From the NCBI GenBank assembly GCA_027943335.1, contig BSBK01000524.1, forward strand, positions 1,339,001 through 1,403,000: a stretch of DNA of 64,000 bases. Reading direction: 5' to 3'. This DNA comes from Chamaecyparis obtusa. Lineage: Eukaryota > Streptophyta > Pinopsida > Cupressales > Cupressaceae. Shown piece after piece: positions 1 through 12,081 of this stretch. Both the position numbers and the translations under genes were made by a program. Numbering within the stretch: position 1 is the stretch's first letter; each line of letters begins with the position of its first letter. Below the pieces are notes generated by a model. The model was not told the DNA's origin and did not search any database. It saw only the letters and a program-made list of their open reading frames with translations.

Positions 1-835
1 TGAAAAGGTTGAAGCTATTTTAATTAGCCTACACCTGAGAATGCTAGTGAGGTAAGATCATTTTAGGGTTTGGCAAGTTTTTACTGAAACTTCATTAGGA
101 ATTTCAGTTCAATTTGTAATGCTATGACTGAAACTATGAGAGGAGATAAAAGAAAATTCAAGTGGACACATGGAGTTGATAAAAGTTTTGAGACTCTAAA
201 GTAGAAGGTTGTTGAATTACCTGTGTTAGCATTGTCTAATTTCAATAAGGTATTTCAAGTGGAATGTGATGCAAGTAGAAGTGCAATAGGAGATGTGCTG
301 AGTCAAGAAGGTAAACCTGTTGCTTTCTTTAGTGAAAAGTTGAATGATGCAAAAAGGAAATATTCTATGTATGATCAAGAATTCTTTGCTATTGTTCAAG
401 CATTGAAGAAATGGAGACATTATTTGATACCGAGTGAATTTATGTTGTATACCGATCATAAAGCTTTACAATATTTGGGTAGTTAGAATAAGTTGAATTA
501 GAGACATATGAAATGGGTTCAATATTTGTAGAGTTATACATTTGTGATAAAACATAAGAGTGGAGTCAGTAATTGAGTTGCTGATGCATTGAGTAGAAGA
601 AGATCTTTGATGATTGAGATGAAAATTGAAGTTCTTGGTTTTGATGACATGAGAGATTCATATGAATTTGATCCTTGTTTTTCTGAGCTATGGAGAAAGT
701 GTAGAGCACCTATTCAAGATCAACCGAGTACTAAATGGGAAGAATATTTTATTCAAGGAGGTATGTTGTTTAAAGGTATTCAGTTGTGTATACCGAGAGG
801 ATCAATGAGAACTAATATGATAAAGGAGAAACATA
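1..835 (+). pseudogene. Chromovirus A pol fragment: RT end, RNase H, start of integrase zinc finger
   Basis: The frame starts in the connection between RT and RNase H, then encodes RNase H at about 223-486. The motifs [14 protein letters not shown] and [11 protein letters not shown] can be read, and DALSRRR marks the RNase H end near 582-602. The linker up to IKEKH follows. The last codon before the break (832-834) is the first His of the integrase HHCC finger. In-frame stops include TAG at 202-204, where copy F has CAG, TAG at about 484 and 499, and TGA at about 575, where copy E has CGA. The fragment is therefore dead by point mutation as well as by the CACTA insertion at 836. RNase H would remove the RNA strand during reverse transcription. 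Confidence 0.85.
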
Positions 836-849
836 CACTAGTACATTTG
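836..849 (+). repeat. Left terminal inverted repeat of CACTA element B
   Basis: The sequence is CACTAGTACATTTG. The first 10 bases pair perfectly with the right end, and imperfect similarity continues to about 26 bases. The 3-bp target duplication ATA lies directly before it at 833-835. Confidence 0.9.
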
Positions 850-854
850 ACCTT

Positions 855-1010
855 ATTTTTCTACCAAATTTTTTGACTATCAAATAAAAAGGTTTAGGTT
901 GCTCAAATTATAGAAGGAAAAATTTCATTTTTTAAAAATCCATCCCCATGTTGGTCAAAATTTTGACCAATACCGTGAAGGTCAAAATTTCAACCAACAC
1001 GAGCATAACT
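855..1010. repeat. Left subterminal repeats of element B (TTGGTCAAAATTTTGACC motif)
   Basis: A perfect 20-bp palindrome, TTGGTCAAAATTTTGACCAA, lies at 951-970. A degenerate copy, AAGGTCAAAATTTCAACC, follows at about 978-995. The same word family is dense at the right end of B. In CACTA elements, short subterminal repeats are the binding sites of the accessory transposase (TnpA in En/Spm). That role is inferred here. Confidence 0.65.
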
Positions 1011-1049
1011 TAAAAAAAAAAGATTTCATTTCTCATTTCATTATTACCC

Positions 1050-1600
1050 AGCACAAAGAATTTTTTCAAGGGTTGCAGCACGCAAAACCTCATCGGCCAG
1101 GGTGGATTCGACACTGTGTATAAGGGAACTCTTTCCGATGGTTAGCTCATTACCGTGAAAAGAATTCAAAATTGCTCTATTGAAGGAGATGCAAAATTTT
1201 TGAACGAAGTGGAGATTATCAACAACATAAATCACATAAATCTAGTAGTTTTGAGAGGTTGTGTTGCCAATGATGATGTGGAAGGGCACTGGAGGTTTCT
1301 GATCTATGATTTCATGCCGAATGGTAGCTTGGATGATCACGTATTTGGGAGAGATTGTAAAGTACCATTTTCATGGCTGCAGAGGAAGAATATTGTGCTT
1401 GGTATGACCAAGGGTTTGGCTTATTTGCACTATGGCATTCAGCCAACTATTTATCACAGAACATTAAGGCAATGGATATTTTGTTGGATGTCGATTTAAA
1501 TGCTTATGTCTCTGATTTTGGACTGGCCATAATGAGCATCGAAGGGGAGTCTTATCTAACCACATGAGTTGCAGGAACTCATGGTTACCACTGAGGGTTG
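1050..1600 (+). pseudogene. Captured receptor-like protein kinase fragment (At1g11050-like kinase domain)
   Basis: This is part of a plant Ser/Thr receptor-like kinase domain carried inside CACTA element B. In order one reads a glycine-loop remnant (GQGGFDTVYKG, about 1098-1130), TVKRIQ with the ATP-binding Lys, a helix-C region (FLNEVEIINNINH), FLIYDFMPNGSLDDH, and GLAYLHYG. It continues through ILLDVD, VSDFGLA and GTHGY, and ends there, so the whole C-lobe after the activation loop is missing. The word order resembles the Arabidopsis At1g11050 family. Damage includes a TAG at 1143-1145, a frameshift at about 1460-1470 within the HRD catalytic motif, a TGA at about 1565, and replacement of the third loop glycine by Asp. 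It cannot encode an active kinase. Its place between the two CACTA ends points to capture of host sequence by the transposon. Confidence 0.8.
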
Positions 1601-4600
1601 CCACTATTATTTGGTGTAAAAGGAGGACCACTTGTAATGATTTCCTTACCTTAACCTACGGTATGATCAATTTTTTTTTAAACTTCAAATTTATCTGGAT
1701 TTTCCTTTAAGTTATTCAAGATCTAGTTGGAGGGGTGTCTGTACCCGTGTGGAAACCATGAGAAAACATATTTGAATTCAAAGAACCATGAAATTCAAAG
1801 AGTGGCCCAAACATATTTGAAGAACAAAACTTCTACACTGTCATGTTGGAGGTTGTTGTCAGTTTATTAGAGTTAGAAAGAAACTATTTAATGGTTTACA
1901 AACATTAAACAAAGAGTTTTCTCTGCATATTGGGACTGTCCCATGGAACAGTGAATACAACATTGAGTCTATATGTTTGATTGAATGTGATCTTGGCTAG
2001 GTTAGAACTAGTATTATGGTTGTGAGTTGCAGGAGAAGGTGATTTCTACAAAGCCCTAGGCTATTGACCCAAAAAGTGAGGGTTTAGTGAATAGATAAGT
2101 GGACGAGTGTGTGTGAGAAAACAAAGTTGAAAAATGGTTGTCTCATACCCTTTGGAAAGACTGTTTGTGGTCATGGAACCCTGTGTTCACCATCTTTAAG
2201 GATCTTGACCATATAGATAGGACAACCATAAGCAAGGAATCAAAGACCAAATGGACAACTTTCTTTGTTGTTTTGGATAAGACATGTGCCTTGGTTTTGG
2301 AGTCAATATATTAATATAACCATATTATACCTTTGTTTATATAATTGATGGATTTATCTTTCAATGCTATCCAACCTTACATAGCTGTTGATACCATTTT
2401 GAATATGTTATTGTAAGTGATGGCACCAAATGAAAGAGGACTCCAAATTTCACGTCATGTCATGCCAAGTCAAGCCATAAAATTTCAGATGCATCCAAGT
2501 TTGAAACTACTATGCTCAGCCATTATTAGTAATATTTTATGTTTATTTTGTGTTTACTCTCATGCCCATAAATAAATCTAAAATTTTCATTTTTGTTCCC
2601 CTTGATTAAGTCGACTGCGTCAACACATTACAAGAAAAAATGAGAAAGCATTAGTCAATTTTTACCTTGAAGTGTCTAGTTCAAATGTTATTTTTCACTT
2701 TTGTGAGGTTGAGAATACTAAATTATAATAGTATTATATGGCCTATTTCTTTAGCCTCAATGTTATGTATTTTAGTATATTTAGTTTTTATTTTATTTTT
2801 ATATAGATATAGATATAGATATTTTGTCTTAAAATGTGCAGTATTTAGCATTCATTTTATTTTATAAAAATAATATTTATTATATAAAAATTATTTCAAA
2901 AACACATTAACAAAGAGAGAATTAGTGTATTATTCAGCAATCAACAATATTGTGGTTATAATAGAATTATAATTTCTTATGCCAATTCTATCTAGAGAAA
3001 TTATGATAGGACAACTCCTTGTAGAATCACAAGTCTATAATATTTTCCAACTATCTTACACATCTTACATAACATTAGATAATTATAAAGACATCATAAT
3101 ACATATTTTATATGGCATCAAGCATAATCTCAAGTGAGAAACCCCTTTTGCATGAGTGCATAATAAATAATACATCAGGATTTGTAAAATATTTGAAACA
3201 ATCTCAAAATTCTCCCCCATGTTATATACCTTGCAAGAGCAAAAGAAAAACACTAATAGCCAATAAAGTACTTGATTAAGATAGAATTGCACATAGATTC
3301 ACTACCCTATCAAAACTTCTTTTTGTTCACTAGATTTCTCAAATATCTACAAGATTCACACAAATCATTTACCTTCTCCAAGATAACTCTCTTGTCCTCC
3401 CCTTCGTCATGAATAAAATAAAATTAAGCATCGATATATACTCCATTCACATGTGAAAAGATTGATTCATTGTGAATTTGATAGTACTTTGACTATCCTC
3501 AAGTTGACACTATTGTAAGTTACACCAACACTACTATGTCTACAATCTATTTGTAGTATTGATACTAAATTTTGTTGGCTATAATTGAGTTATAGTACAA
3601 ATTACAATAAAATATTGAATACTTCATATATATTTACCATAAATATTTTAAATCTATTGACTTTTATCATGTATTTCCTACTAAGACTAGCCATAAAAGT
3701 TGCTCAATAAATATTGAGTATTTGGATAATGTCTAGTCTAATGCAAAATAGTGTATACAAGGTATCCAAGCACACTAGCATGAGGTACATGCATTATGTC
3801 CATCTCACTAGATATAGATGGGCATTGCTCAATTGAATGATACATTCCCATAAAAATGTGAACTCCTATTAATCTACAAACTCTCATGTTAAACAACTAC
3901 AAAATAAAGTCAACATAGTTCCTTTAACACAACCAAAGTTAAAATTAAATTATCTCTATCCCTAAGATAAACTAAGTAGCCTTCATATATCTTATGTCAA
4001 ACTACTATTAAACTGATTGTACCCTGCCAGTCACTGTCTCTAGAATATCAACCACGACACTAGACTTAAATACAATAAAAATAGTGAAGTGAAAGAGTGG
4101 AAAGATAAATGGAATTCAAATAAGTGTTCATACATCCAAAAAAATCTAAAAATCACGTATCAAATAGTCATTTGGATCCAGTTTCATGACTGTACTCTTG
4201 GAATCAGTGAAGAAAATTGTAGAGAATACTTTGTTTTATTTGAATGAAACTTTGTTACATTGTGTGGTCCACTCACTACTAACTCTACATGCCCTTGACA
4301 CATGCCTACTTCCCACCAAATAGTCTTCCAAAGCCGGTTACCCTCCTGCACAACCATAACAATCAGTTATATGACTGTTACTAGTTAGTTAAAACTGAGA
4401 TTTGTTGTCTAGTTGACACTAAAGTGTCAACGTTGACAACTTATAACCACTAAGGTGTTCATATTTTTGCATTAGCCTTCTTAAAGTTATAGAACCCTAT
4501 CAAACTCCTTATAACTTCCTAAATCTCCCTACAAGCCTTACTAGCCTAGTTTTGCCAATATAGGCAAATCACATACTTTGGCACTTTTAGTGCTTTTACA

Positions 4601-4760
4601 ACCTTTTATTGGCTTTAGAGGCCATATTACATTTGTCATAGACCTTATCGGTCTTTAGATCCCCTCACTAGACTAAGATCAACAAGATGACCCTTAATGA
4701 CCCCCCTAGGTGCATTCTTGAACTTATAATGCCATTCACCTCTATTACATTCACCATCCT
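1601..4760. other. AT-rich interior of element B without recognisable gene
   Basis: Short frames here have no recognisable motifs and are interrupted often. A short TATAGA repeat lies at about 2803-2822. The stretch may include introns of captured genes, but I see nothing to support a specific call. Confidence 0.5.
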
Positions 4761-4775
4761 CTCTTTCCTCTTCAT

Positions 4776-5147
4776 GCCCCTATTGAATTGATGGAGTATG
4801 TAGGACCTTGTTACAATTACAATAATTGCATGCAGATTGTGCAATATAAAAAAAGTATGTGTAGGTATGCATTGTCAGCAAATTATATACAATGCAAAGT
4901 AAATGATCAAACTAAAAGGCTCACTATGTATATTGATGGAAGGCCAAAAGCAATAGGGAATATTGTAGGTTTTATAAATAGTTCTTGACCTGTGTCAACT
5001 AATACGTAGTCAAATTTTATATTCGAGGCACGTGAGGGAAATCATGTATTTGTATGTGCGATAAAATCAATAAGTGCAGGGGAAGAGCATCTGATAGATT
5101 ACAATTTGAATCACGTAGATACAGACAAATTCCCTATCATGGGATTG
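4776..5147 (+). pseudogene. SET-domain-like exon within element B
   Basis: The single frame reads ELMEYVGP at the start, YIDGRP and NIVGFINSS in the middle, and FEAREGNHVFVCAIKSI, AGEEHLIDYN at the end. This matches the C-terminal half of a SET domain, the lysine methyltransferase fold: the (G)EYVG strand, the N-x-x-G-[FY]-[IL]-N-[HS]-S motif and the closing GEEL-x-x-DY motif. The usual His of the NHS motif is Ser here. Two stops (TGA at about 4986, TAG at about 5010) interrupt the segment between the two core motifs. The exon ends at a GTAAGT donor at 5148. Histone methylation would be the ancestral activity, and this copy should be dead. The call rests on motifs only. Confidence 0.6.
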
Positions 5148-6788
5148 GTAAGTATAACATTTAAACCAATTGCCTCCAATTAATATTGACTCCAATATAC
5201 AATCTACTATTTTATTAATATTTTTTTGTGGTAAGTTTATTACTTTCATTTCGCTGTTGATTGCTAAGAATTACTAATCTTTGTCACAGGGCGACATGGA
5301 TCCACCTCAAGATACAGGCGGGGATGTTCCTCACAATACAGCTTCTTCATCAAAGGTAAACCTTAATTAGTGTAATTCTATAAATTATATAGAAATAAAT
5401 GTCATATTATTATGTTCTTTTCTTTATGGCTTTGGAGTTATTTTGATAGAATTTTACTGATATTGATGTCACAACTTAATACTTATTGATAGGGAAAAGC
5501 AAAAATGACAGCAGATCAATTGTGATCTGAAATTGAGGCAGCATTTATAGATGACATCGCATGTAGCGCTAACCCCGTATTCATGGCTACTCAAATTATA
5601 AATAAATATAATAAAGAAACTCTTAACCTTGTAATGGAACCAAACAAAACTAAGGAGATAGAGGCACTCAAAGATGAATTGATACATAGAGTCAATTGTA
5701 TGAATGTAAGCAGTAATTAATCTTAAGCAATAATTAAAGTTCAACAGATGTTTATATGTTATACTATCTTATGGATCATGATCTAAAATATGATGTGTTC
5801 TTCTTACAATATTTTTTGACACCTGTGAAACGTGGTCAATATGGTGAGGGTTGTAGCGTTGCACAGCCTTCATGTAAATAATCCTTAAATCTTTAATCAT
5901 TCATTTAACCTTTGTATGCATTATTGACTCAACATATGTTTGGGATGCTTCTAGTACCCCATTTAATCTTTATCCATTGCAAATGTCTTTGCTAACAATG
6001 TATTCTTCATCTCATGATGAAGTGCAGATGCATCCTTTGATCAACAATTCGATATTGGCGGCTGCATTGTCCGCAACAAGGAGCTTGCAGACATCTTCCT
6101 CTGTACCAGCTATAATTAGTAAAACCTTGTTTTTCTATATTTTGTTATGGGCTAATCATGCATTAATTATTTTTCTTGTGTGAATTTTATACATTGCATG
6201 GACCTATTTTGTGCACTAATAGATACACCTACACCTAGTACAAGAATAGATCAGACCAGTACTAGTGAAGATCAACCATTTTCTAGATCAGCCTGTGGTA
6301 CTAGTACTAGTTCGTTTGCGGGGACATTGTTGTTGAACAAGAAAAATATGTTTCCGTTAAAAGTACCAAAGTTTCCAGGTGCTTTAAAATTGTTATTATT
6401 TATAGTTTAATTATATTTTACTTATACATAACTCATTTTGGACTGATAATCCCATGATGTTTTTATCGGAAATGATGTTTTTCATGATCATCTTTTTGAA
6501 ATGACATTGAAGCTATTTGGGCCCACCATACGTTAAAGGTATGTAGCTTCATAATATTGGTACAATATTTTTCTTATCTTCCATTTATTCTACTATATTA
6601 AAGTTATGATATCTAACAATTTTGTTTTTTCAAAAAAGGTGGAATGAACAGGATGTTGAATTAAAATATCAGCTCATTAAATCTTTAGAGGACCTCTTTG
6701 GAAATAAAACTTTTGATAGTGTCTGATTCTTAAAAAAGCATCCAAAAATATAAAAACTGTGAGGGACCAATATAGAAGGGATCTAAAG

Positions 6789-7462
6789 TGACGCAAAGAG
6801 AGAGGAGGAGGGGGGCCAAAACAATGGCACACTCTACCTAACCCACCTTTCTCAATAACATGCAGAAGCAACAACAACACAGTGAGAGAGAGAAAGTAGG
6901 ATCATTCATATATTATCATTCAAATTGACTCATACATGTTGGGCTGTAAGGCCTTCCAAATTTCGGCCAGATATTACAATGAATTACAGAAGTCCTCAAA
7001 CATGCGAGGATTTGTCGATAATCTCTAATCTTCTACCTTCTATCTTCTATCAAAACTTCCCCCTAAACTCTAACCAAACAACTATACTTATACAAGAGGC
7101 TACCAAACTAAGTCATCCTTCAGATCCACAATCAACAAAAGGAACGGTTAGATCTAGGACCATACAATTCCCAATTATGGATACCAGCATTAAGTCTATG
7201 ACCCATAATAAATGCACAAGTCGGCCTCAATAGAAACTCAAAACAAACTACTCGGTAAGCAAGGATGACCGAGAAATAGACAAGCATTGCCGAGTGCTAG
7301 AGAAACAACCAACCACCCAGGAGATAACCGACCAAACTTGGTAACCAAAGGAAATTGACCAACTATCGATCCAACTCAAAGAAGGAACCAAGCAACATAG
7401 AAAAACTTCAAAATCTTTTTGGTGACACAGGATTAACAAGGACCCGAGATGCTCCTGCATTA
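6789..7462 (-). repeat. 3' LTR of element D (left)
   Basis: On the + strand it reads TGACGCAAAG at the start and CTGCATTA at the end. It is 674 bp and aligns along its length with 12,082-12,760. Confidence 0.92.
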
Positions 7463-7488
7463 GACACCTGGGGTTATTTAGAAATGAT

Positions 7489-7889
7489 TCTTTGAATCAT
7501 TTAGTAGGTATGTTCCAAGTTGCATCCAACTCAAACTGTGAAATCCATGAATTGTCTTCAATAGGTCTATTCTTCCACTTTACCAGATATAGCATATATT
7601 GTTTAACTCTTGTTCTTTTGCTAACTCTTTGCTCCAAAATATGCTCAACTTCTTCATTTTGTTTCTTAGGATACTCCATCGGTGTTGTCATGTCTTCATC
7701 AGGTTCATGATACTCATACAAATCAGCAATGTTGAAAATCGGTGATATGTCCATGTCATCAGGTAACTCAATCTCATATGCATTTCCATTGTCAAATTTC
7801 TTCAAAATCTTGCAAGGTCCAAACTTCTTCATCTTCAGCTTTCCATATGTTCCAATAGGAAATCGACTTTTCTTCAAATGAACCATCAC
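7489..7889 (-). pseudogene. Integrase C-terminus and chromodomain of element D
   Basis: A 130-codon open frame contains [20 protein letters not shown] and [20 protein letters not shown], the GPY/F-like module. Then comes [29 protein letters not shown] with [11 protein letters not shown], a chromodomain of the kind that targets chromovirus integration to modified histones. Where copies A and E have an in-frame TAG (GK*YMEYL), D has CAA (VKQYMLYL), so the chromodomain is readable only in D. Confidence 0.88.
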
Positions 7890-7989
7890 TTCATCACCAA
7901 CATCAAAAGTTTTATGTCTCCTTAATCTATCAACTATGTCTTTCTATTTCTGATTATTCTCTTCCAACTTGATTTTCACATCTTCATGC

Positions 7990-8979
7990 AATGTCTTCAT
8001 GTACTTAGAAAACTTTACCTTCTTCAACACTTCTCTTACTTTCATCAGCAACATCCCTTAAATCAGATATACCTCTTGATTGTATATCATTCACAATTTC
8101 AAAGGGTGTTTTTCTGGTACTCCTATTCACTAAATTATTATATGCAAACTCTGCTTGTGACAACACAGAATCCCAATTACTAGGTGTGTCTCCAACTAAA
8201 CATCTCAAAAGATTTCCCAAACTTTTGTTTACAACTTTGGTCTGTCCATCGGTTTATAGGTGAAATGTAGAAGTATATTTCAACTCAGTGCCAAACTTTC
8301 TCCAAAGAGTCTTCCAAAAGTATCCAAAAAATTTATTGTCTTGGTTCGAGATAATACTCCTTAGTAATCCATGCAATCTGACAATTTCCTTAAAGAAAAG
8401 ATCTGCTACATGTACTGCATCTGATGTCTTTCTACAAGGTATAAAATGTGCCATCTTTAAAAATCTATCTACCACAACAAATATAGAATCATTACCTCTT
8501 ACTATCTTTGGTAAGCCAAGAACAAAATCAATACTGATGTCAATCCAAGGTTTCTCAGGTATAACAATCGGTGTATACAATCCAGCATTCTGACTTACTC
8601 ATTTTGCAACTTGACAAATTCCACAACTTTTCACAAATTTCTGAACATCTTTATACAATTGTGGTCAAAAGTATTTCTCCTTAAGAAAATTCAAAGTTTT
8701 ATCAATACCAAAATGTCCAGCCAAACCACTACTATGTTTCTCCTTTATCAAATTAGTTCTCATTTGTCCTCTTGGTATACACAACTTAATACCTTTAAAC
8801 AACATACCTTCTTGGATGAAATACTCTTCCCATTTTGTACTTGGTTGATCTTGAATAGGTGCTCTACACTTTTTCCATGGCTCAGAAAAATCACGATCAG
8901 TTTCATACAAATCTCTCATCTCATCAAAACCAAGAACTTCAAGTTTCATCTCAGTCATCAAAGATCTTCTTCTACTCAA
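7990..8979 (-). pseudogene. Integrase of element D
   Basis: The HHCC zinc finger is complete in order (IKEKHSSGLAGHFG, then CGICQVAK). It is followed by the catalytic core [31 protein letters not shown] and TDGQTKVVNKSLGNLLR. The final catalytic Glu of the D,D-35-E triad is Lys (GQTK), whereas copy A keeps GHTE. Stops lie near 8663, 8600 and 8250. The strand-transfer enzyme is therefore dead. Confidence 0.85.
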
Positions 8980-8984
8980 TGCAT

Positions 8985-9516
8985 CAGCAACTCAGTTAGT
9001 GACTCTACTTTTATGTTTGATCACAAATCTATAACTCTACAAATACTCAACCCATTTCATATGTCTCTAATTCAACTTATTCTGACTACCCAAGTATTGT
9101 AAAGCCTTGTGATTAGTATACAACACAAATTCACTCGGTATCAAATAATGTCTCCATTTCTTAAGTTCTTGAACACTAGCATAGAATTCTTGATCATACA
9201 TAGAATATTTTCTTCTAGCACCATTCAACTTTTCACTAAAGAAAGAAATAGGTTTACCTTCTTAACTCAACATAGTGCCAATTGCACTACCACTTGCATC
9301 ACATTCCACTTGAAATACCTTATTGAAATCAGGCAATGCCAAAATAGGCAATTCAGCAACCTTCTGCTTCAAAGTCTCAAAACTCTTATAAGCCCCATGT
9401 GTCCACTTGAATTCTCTTTTATCTCCTCTCATAGTCTCAGTCATAGCATTACAAATTGAATTGAAATTCCTTATGAACTTTTGATAAAAACTTGCCAAAC
9501 CATAAAATGATCTTAC
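8985..9516 (-). pseudogene. RNase H of element D
   Basis: The region reads [30 protein letters not shown] and [10 protein letters not shown], then [20 protein letters not shown] and VADALSRRR. The Asp of the TDHKAL motif is Asn here (TNHKAL). TAG and TGA stops lie at sites where other copies have CAG or CGA. Confidence 0.85.
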
Positions 9517-10383
9517 CTAACTAGCATTCACAAGTGTAGGCCAATTTAGAATAGCTTCAACCTTTTCAGGATCCATCTTCAAACCATCAATTGAAATTAC
9601 AGATCCCAAATACACAATCTCCTCTTTCATGAATGAACACTTTTTCAAATTTATTAGCAACTTTTCTTCTTTCAATCTTTGCAAGACTTGTCTAACATGC
9701 AACAAATGTTCTTCTTTGGTCTTATTGAATATCAAAATATCATCAAGATATACAATCACAAACTTACCCAAGAATTTCTTCAAAAATTCATTCATCAACC
9801 TCATCAAAGTACTCGGTGCATTAGTTAAACCAAAAGGCATAACCAACCACTCATACAAACCCTCTTTTGTCTTGAAAGCAGTCTTCCATTTATCACCTTC
9901 TCTAATTCTGATCTGATGATACCCACTTTTCAAATCAATCTTGGTAAAATACTTTTCTTCAGTCAAAATGTCTGTTATGTCATCCATTCTCAGTATAGGA
10001 AACCTATTCTTCACTATTATCTTATTGATTTCTCTAGAATCAGTTGACATTCGCCATTCTCCATTCTTCTTAGGTGCCAATACCACAGGTACTACACAAG
10101 GACTCAAAATTTCTCTGATCAAACCATTCTCCAGCAACTCTTGAATCTGTCAGTTCAATTCTTGAATCTCGGTAGGTGTTAACTGATGAGGTGCCTTATT
10201 CGGTGAACTTGCTCCAGGGATTAGATCCATACAATGATCAATGCTTCTTTTCAGTGGCAAACCATCAAGTACATTATCAAAAATGATATCACTGTACTCG
10301 GTGAGTAATTTATCAATCTCCTTAGGAACACTATCCTCTATTTTCTTACTTGGTTTGTTAGGAATCACAGCAAAATACATCAT
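9517..10383 (-). pseudogene. Reverse transcriptase of element D
   Basis: RT motifs are in order: [42 protein letters not shown], the [20 protein letters not shown] block, and [11 protein letters not shown] with the catalytic YLDD. The C-terminal thumb reads [11 protein letters not shown] and [10 protein letters not shown] before a stop. The 206-codon block 9517-10,137 is open. A stop near 10,147 separates it from the N-terminal segment (PSKKIEDSVPKEIDKLL, HQLTPTEIQELN). Confidence 0.9.
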
Positions 10384-10469
10384 TCTTCTTCCAATCCTTA
10401 AAAAAATTTATTCCTTCCATCAAACAAACTTTCATAGATGTGCAAACATTACTAACAAGTTCTTCCATC

Positions 10470-10830
10470 AAGGGTAACAAGATTTGTTTTCTTCTATCAG
10501 CCACAATAGTATACTTATGCAATCTCCCATCATATATAGCATGTCTATCATCTTGCCAAGGTCTACCCAAAAAAATATGACAACAATCCATAGGCATGAT
10601 ATCACACAACACCTCATCACAGTACTTTCCAATTTTCAAATTCACATAACATTATTCACTTACTAGGAGTGTATGCTCATCATTGACCAATGAAATCTGA
10701 TAGGGCTTCGGATGTTCCAACCTTTTCAACTACAACTTTGTGACCATCTCTTCAGATGCCAGATTCTCTCAGCTACCACTGTCAATGATTACCTTCCAAA
10801 CTTCGTTAGAAACTCTACATTTGGTCTTGA
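10470..10830 (-). pseudogene. Aspartic protease region of element D
   Basis: The retropepsin active-site motif VIIDSGS is followed at once by a stop. Further on come NLKIGKY, PMDCCHIFLGRPWQ and a RHAIYDGRLHKYT segment, all aligning with the protease of copies E and F. The protease would cut the Gag-Pol polyprotein. Several stops make it non-functional. Confidence 0.75.
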
Positions 10831-10959
10831 ACAAACTTTTCCTTACCAGATCTTCCTTTTTACCTTCATTCCATAGGGCTCTTCTCACCATCAAGTTATT
10901 TTCCTTCTTAGGTTCATTCGGTGACTCTTCTTGCACCAAAGAATTTCTACTGCTACCAA

Positions 10960-11911
10960 CCTTCTTACTAGCATGTGTACATTCAAAAGATCTAAGTCCT
11001 TCTTCACAATTGTAACAAGTTCTTTGAAAATTCCCTCTGCTATAACCACCTCTGTAGTTACTGCCTCTGCCTCTAGATGAACTTTCACCTTTCCACTCGG
11101 TCTTGCCTTTATCCAAATTTGTCTTTTCTAGTTCATATCTACCACTTTCACCATTAGATCTACCTCTTCCTCTAGGGAATCTACCACCTCAACCTCTTTG
11201 TCTCTGCTCATGTCTCTTTTTCAATTTCTCCTCAGCTTTCAATGTAAATTAATAAGCCTCTTAAATGATCTTCAATTTGACTAAATTGATTTCTTCTTGG
11301 ATGGAAACTCTCAAACCATTCAAGTATCTAGCAATTATTTCCACATCATCCTCATCATGTCTAGATCTGATATCTAATCTATAGAATTCCTCTGTATACT
11401 CTTTTACCGAGCTATCTTTCTACCTTAGACTTTGCATTCGCCTAACTAGGTTAATCTGATAATCACAAGGTAAGAACTTTCCTTTCATTTTATTCACCAT
11501 TTTATTCCATACATTGATTTTGTCTTTGACTTTCTTTTTCTGATCCAATTGCAAATGCACCCACCACAAGGATGCATGACCTTTCAACTTTGTGCCTACA
11601 ATTTTCACCTTCTTTTCCTCAGATATATTTTCATACTCAAAATACTTTTCCATCTCAGTGATCTAGTCTATCAATTCATCAGAATCCAATTTCCCACTAT
11701 ATTTAGGAGGGTTGAAATGTGGTGTCAACTTCAAACTTCTCAAAGCCTTCAAGAATCTTTCCTCACCCTGATCCATCACAAGTGCAGGTTCCGCATCACC
11801 TTGTTCCACTTCAATTTCATCATCACTAACATCTTCAAGATGTCTACCTCTTCTCTGGGATGTTTCAACAGATTCTAATCTAGTAGCAAGTTGTCTCAAC
11901 ATGCCTACCAA
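10960..11911 (-). pseudogene. Gag of element D
   Basis: The frame begins at MVGMLRQLATRLESVE and runs through the acidic stretch LEDVSDDEIEVEQ to the capsid core (FNPPKYSGKLDSDEL, GHASLWW, GKFLPCDYQINLVRRMQ). An Arg/Gly-rich region and a zinc knuckle follow. A stop at about 11,660 replaces Trp of the DWI motif, and others lie near 11,417, 11,262 and 11,190. The knuckle reads CYNCEEGLRSFEC, with one residue fewer than in copy E and Leu in place of the zinc-binding His. Gag would form the virus-like particle. An upstream 5-codon frame (11,927-11,944) precedes this start. Confidence 0.85.
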
Positions 11912-12067
11912 TCCTGGATTCTCTTCTCACCTCCCACAAACCATCTTGAAAACCCTCTGCAATTGCAGATCGGATCGCAATCTACCACCCCACAACAATT
12001 CAACTAGGGCTTTGCAAAAAGGAACCTACAAACCTAGATTTGCAGACCTAAATCCAGATCTCACCTT

Positions 12068-12079
12068 GCTCTGATACCA
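12068..12079 (-). other. Primer binding site of element D (initiator-Met tRNA)
   Basis: The - strand reads TGGTATCAGAGC two bases after the 5' LTR. This is the standard site complementary to the 3' end of plant initiator-Met tRNA, which primes minus-strand DNA synthesis. Confidence 0.9.
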
Positions 12080-12081
12080 CC

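Noticed and set aside
2622..6185. Possible inner CACTA element: CATTACAAGAAAAAATG at 2625 and TTTTTCTTGTGTG at 6173 resemble the common CACTACAAGAAAA end.
   Set aside because: The two ends pair poorly, the 3-bp flanks do not match, and the right site lies in an intron-like part of the SET/En-Spm gene.
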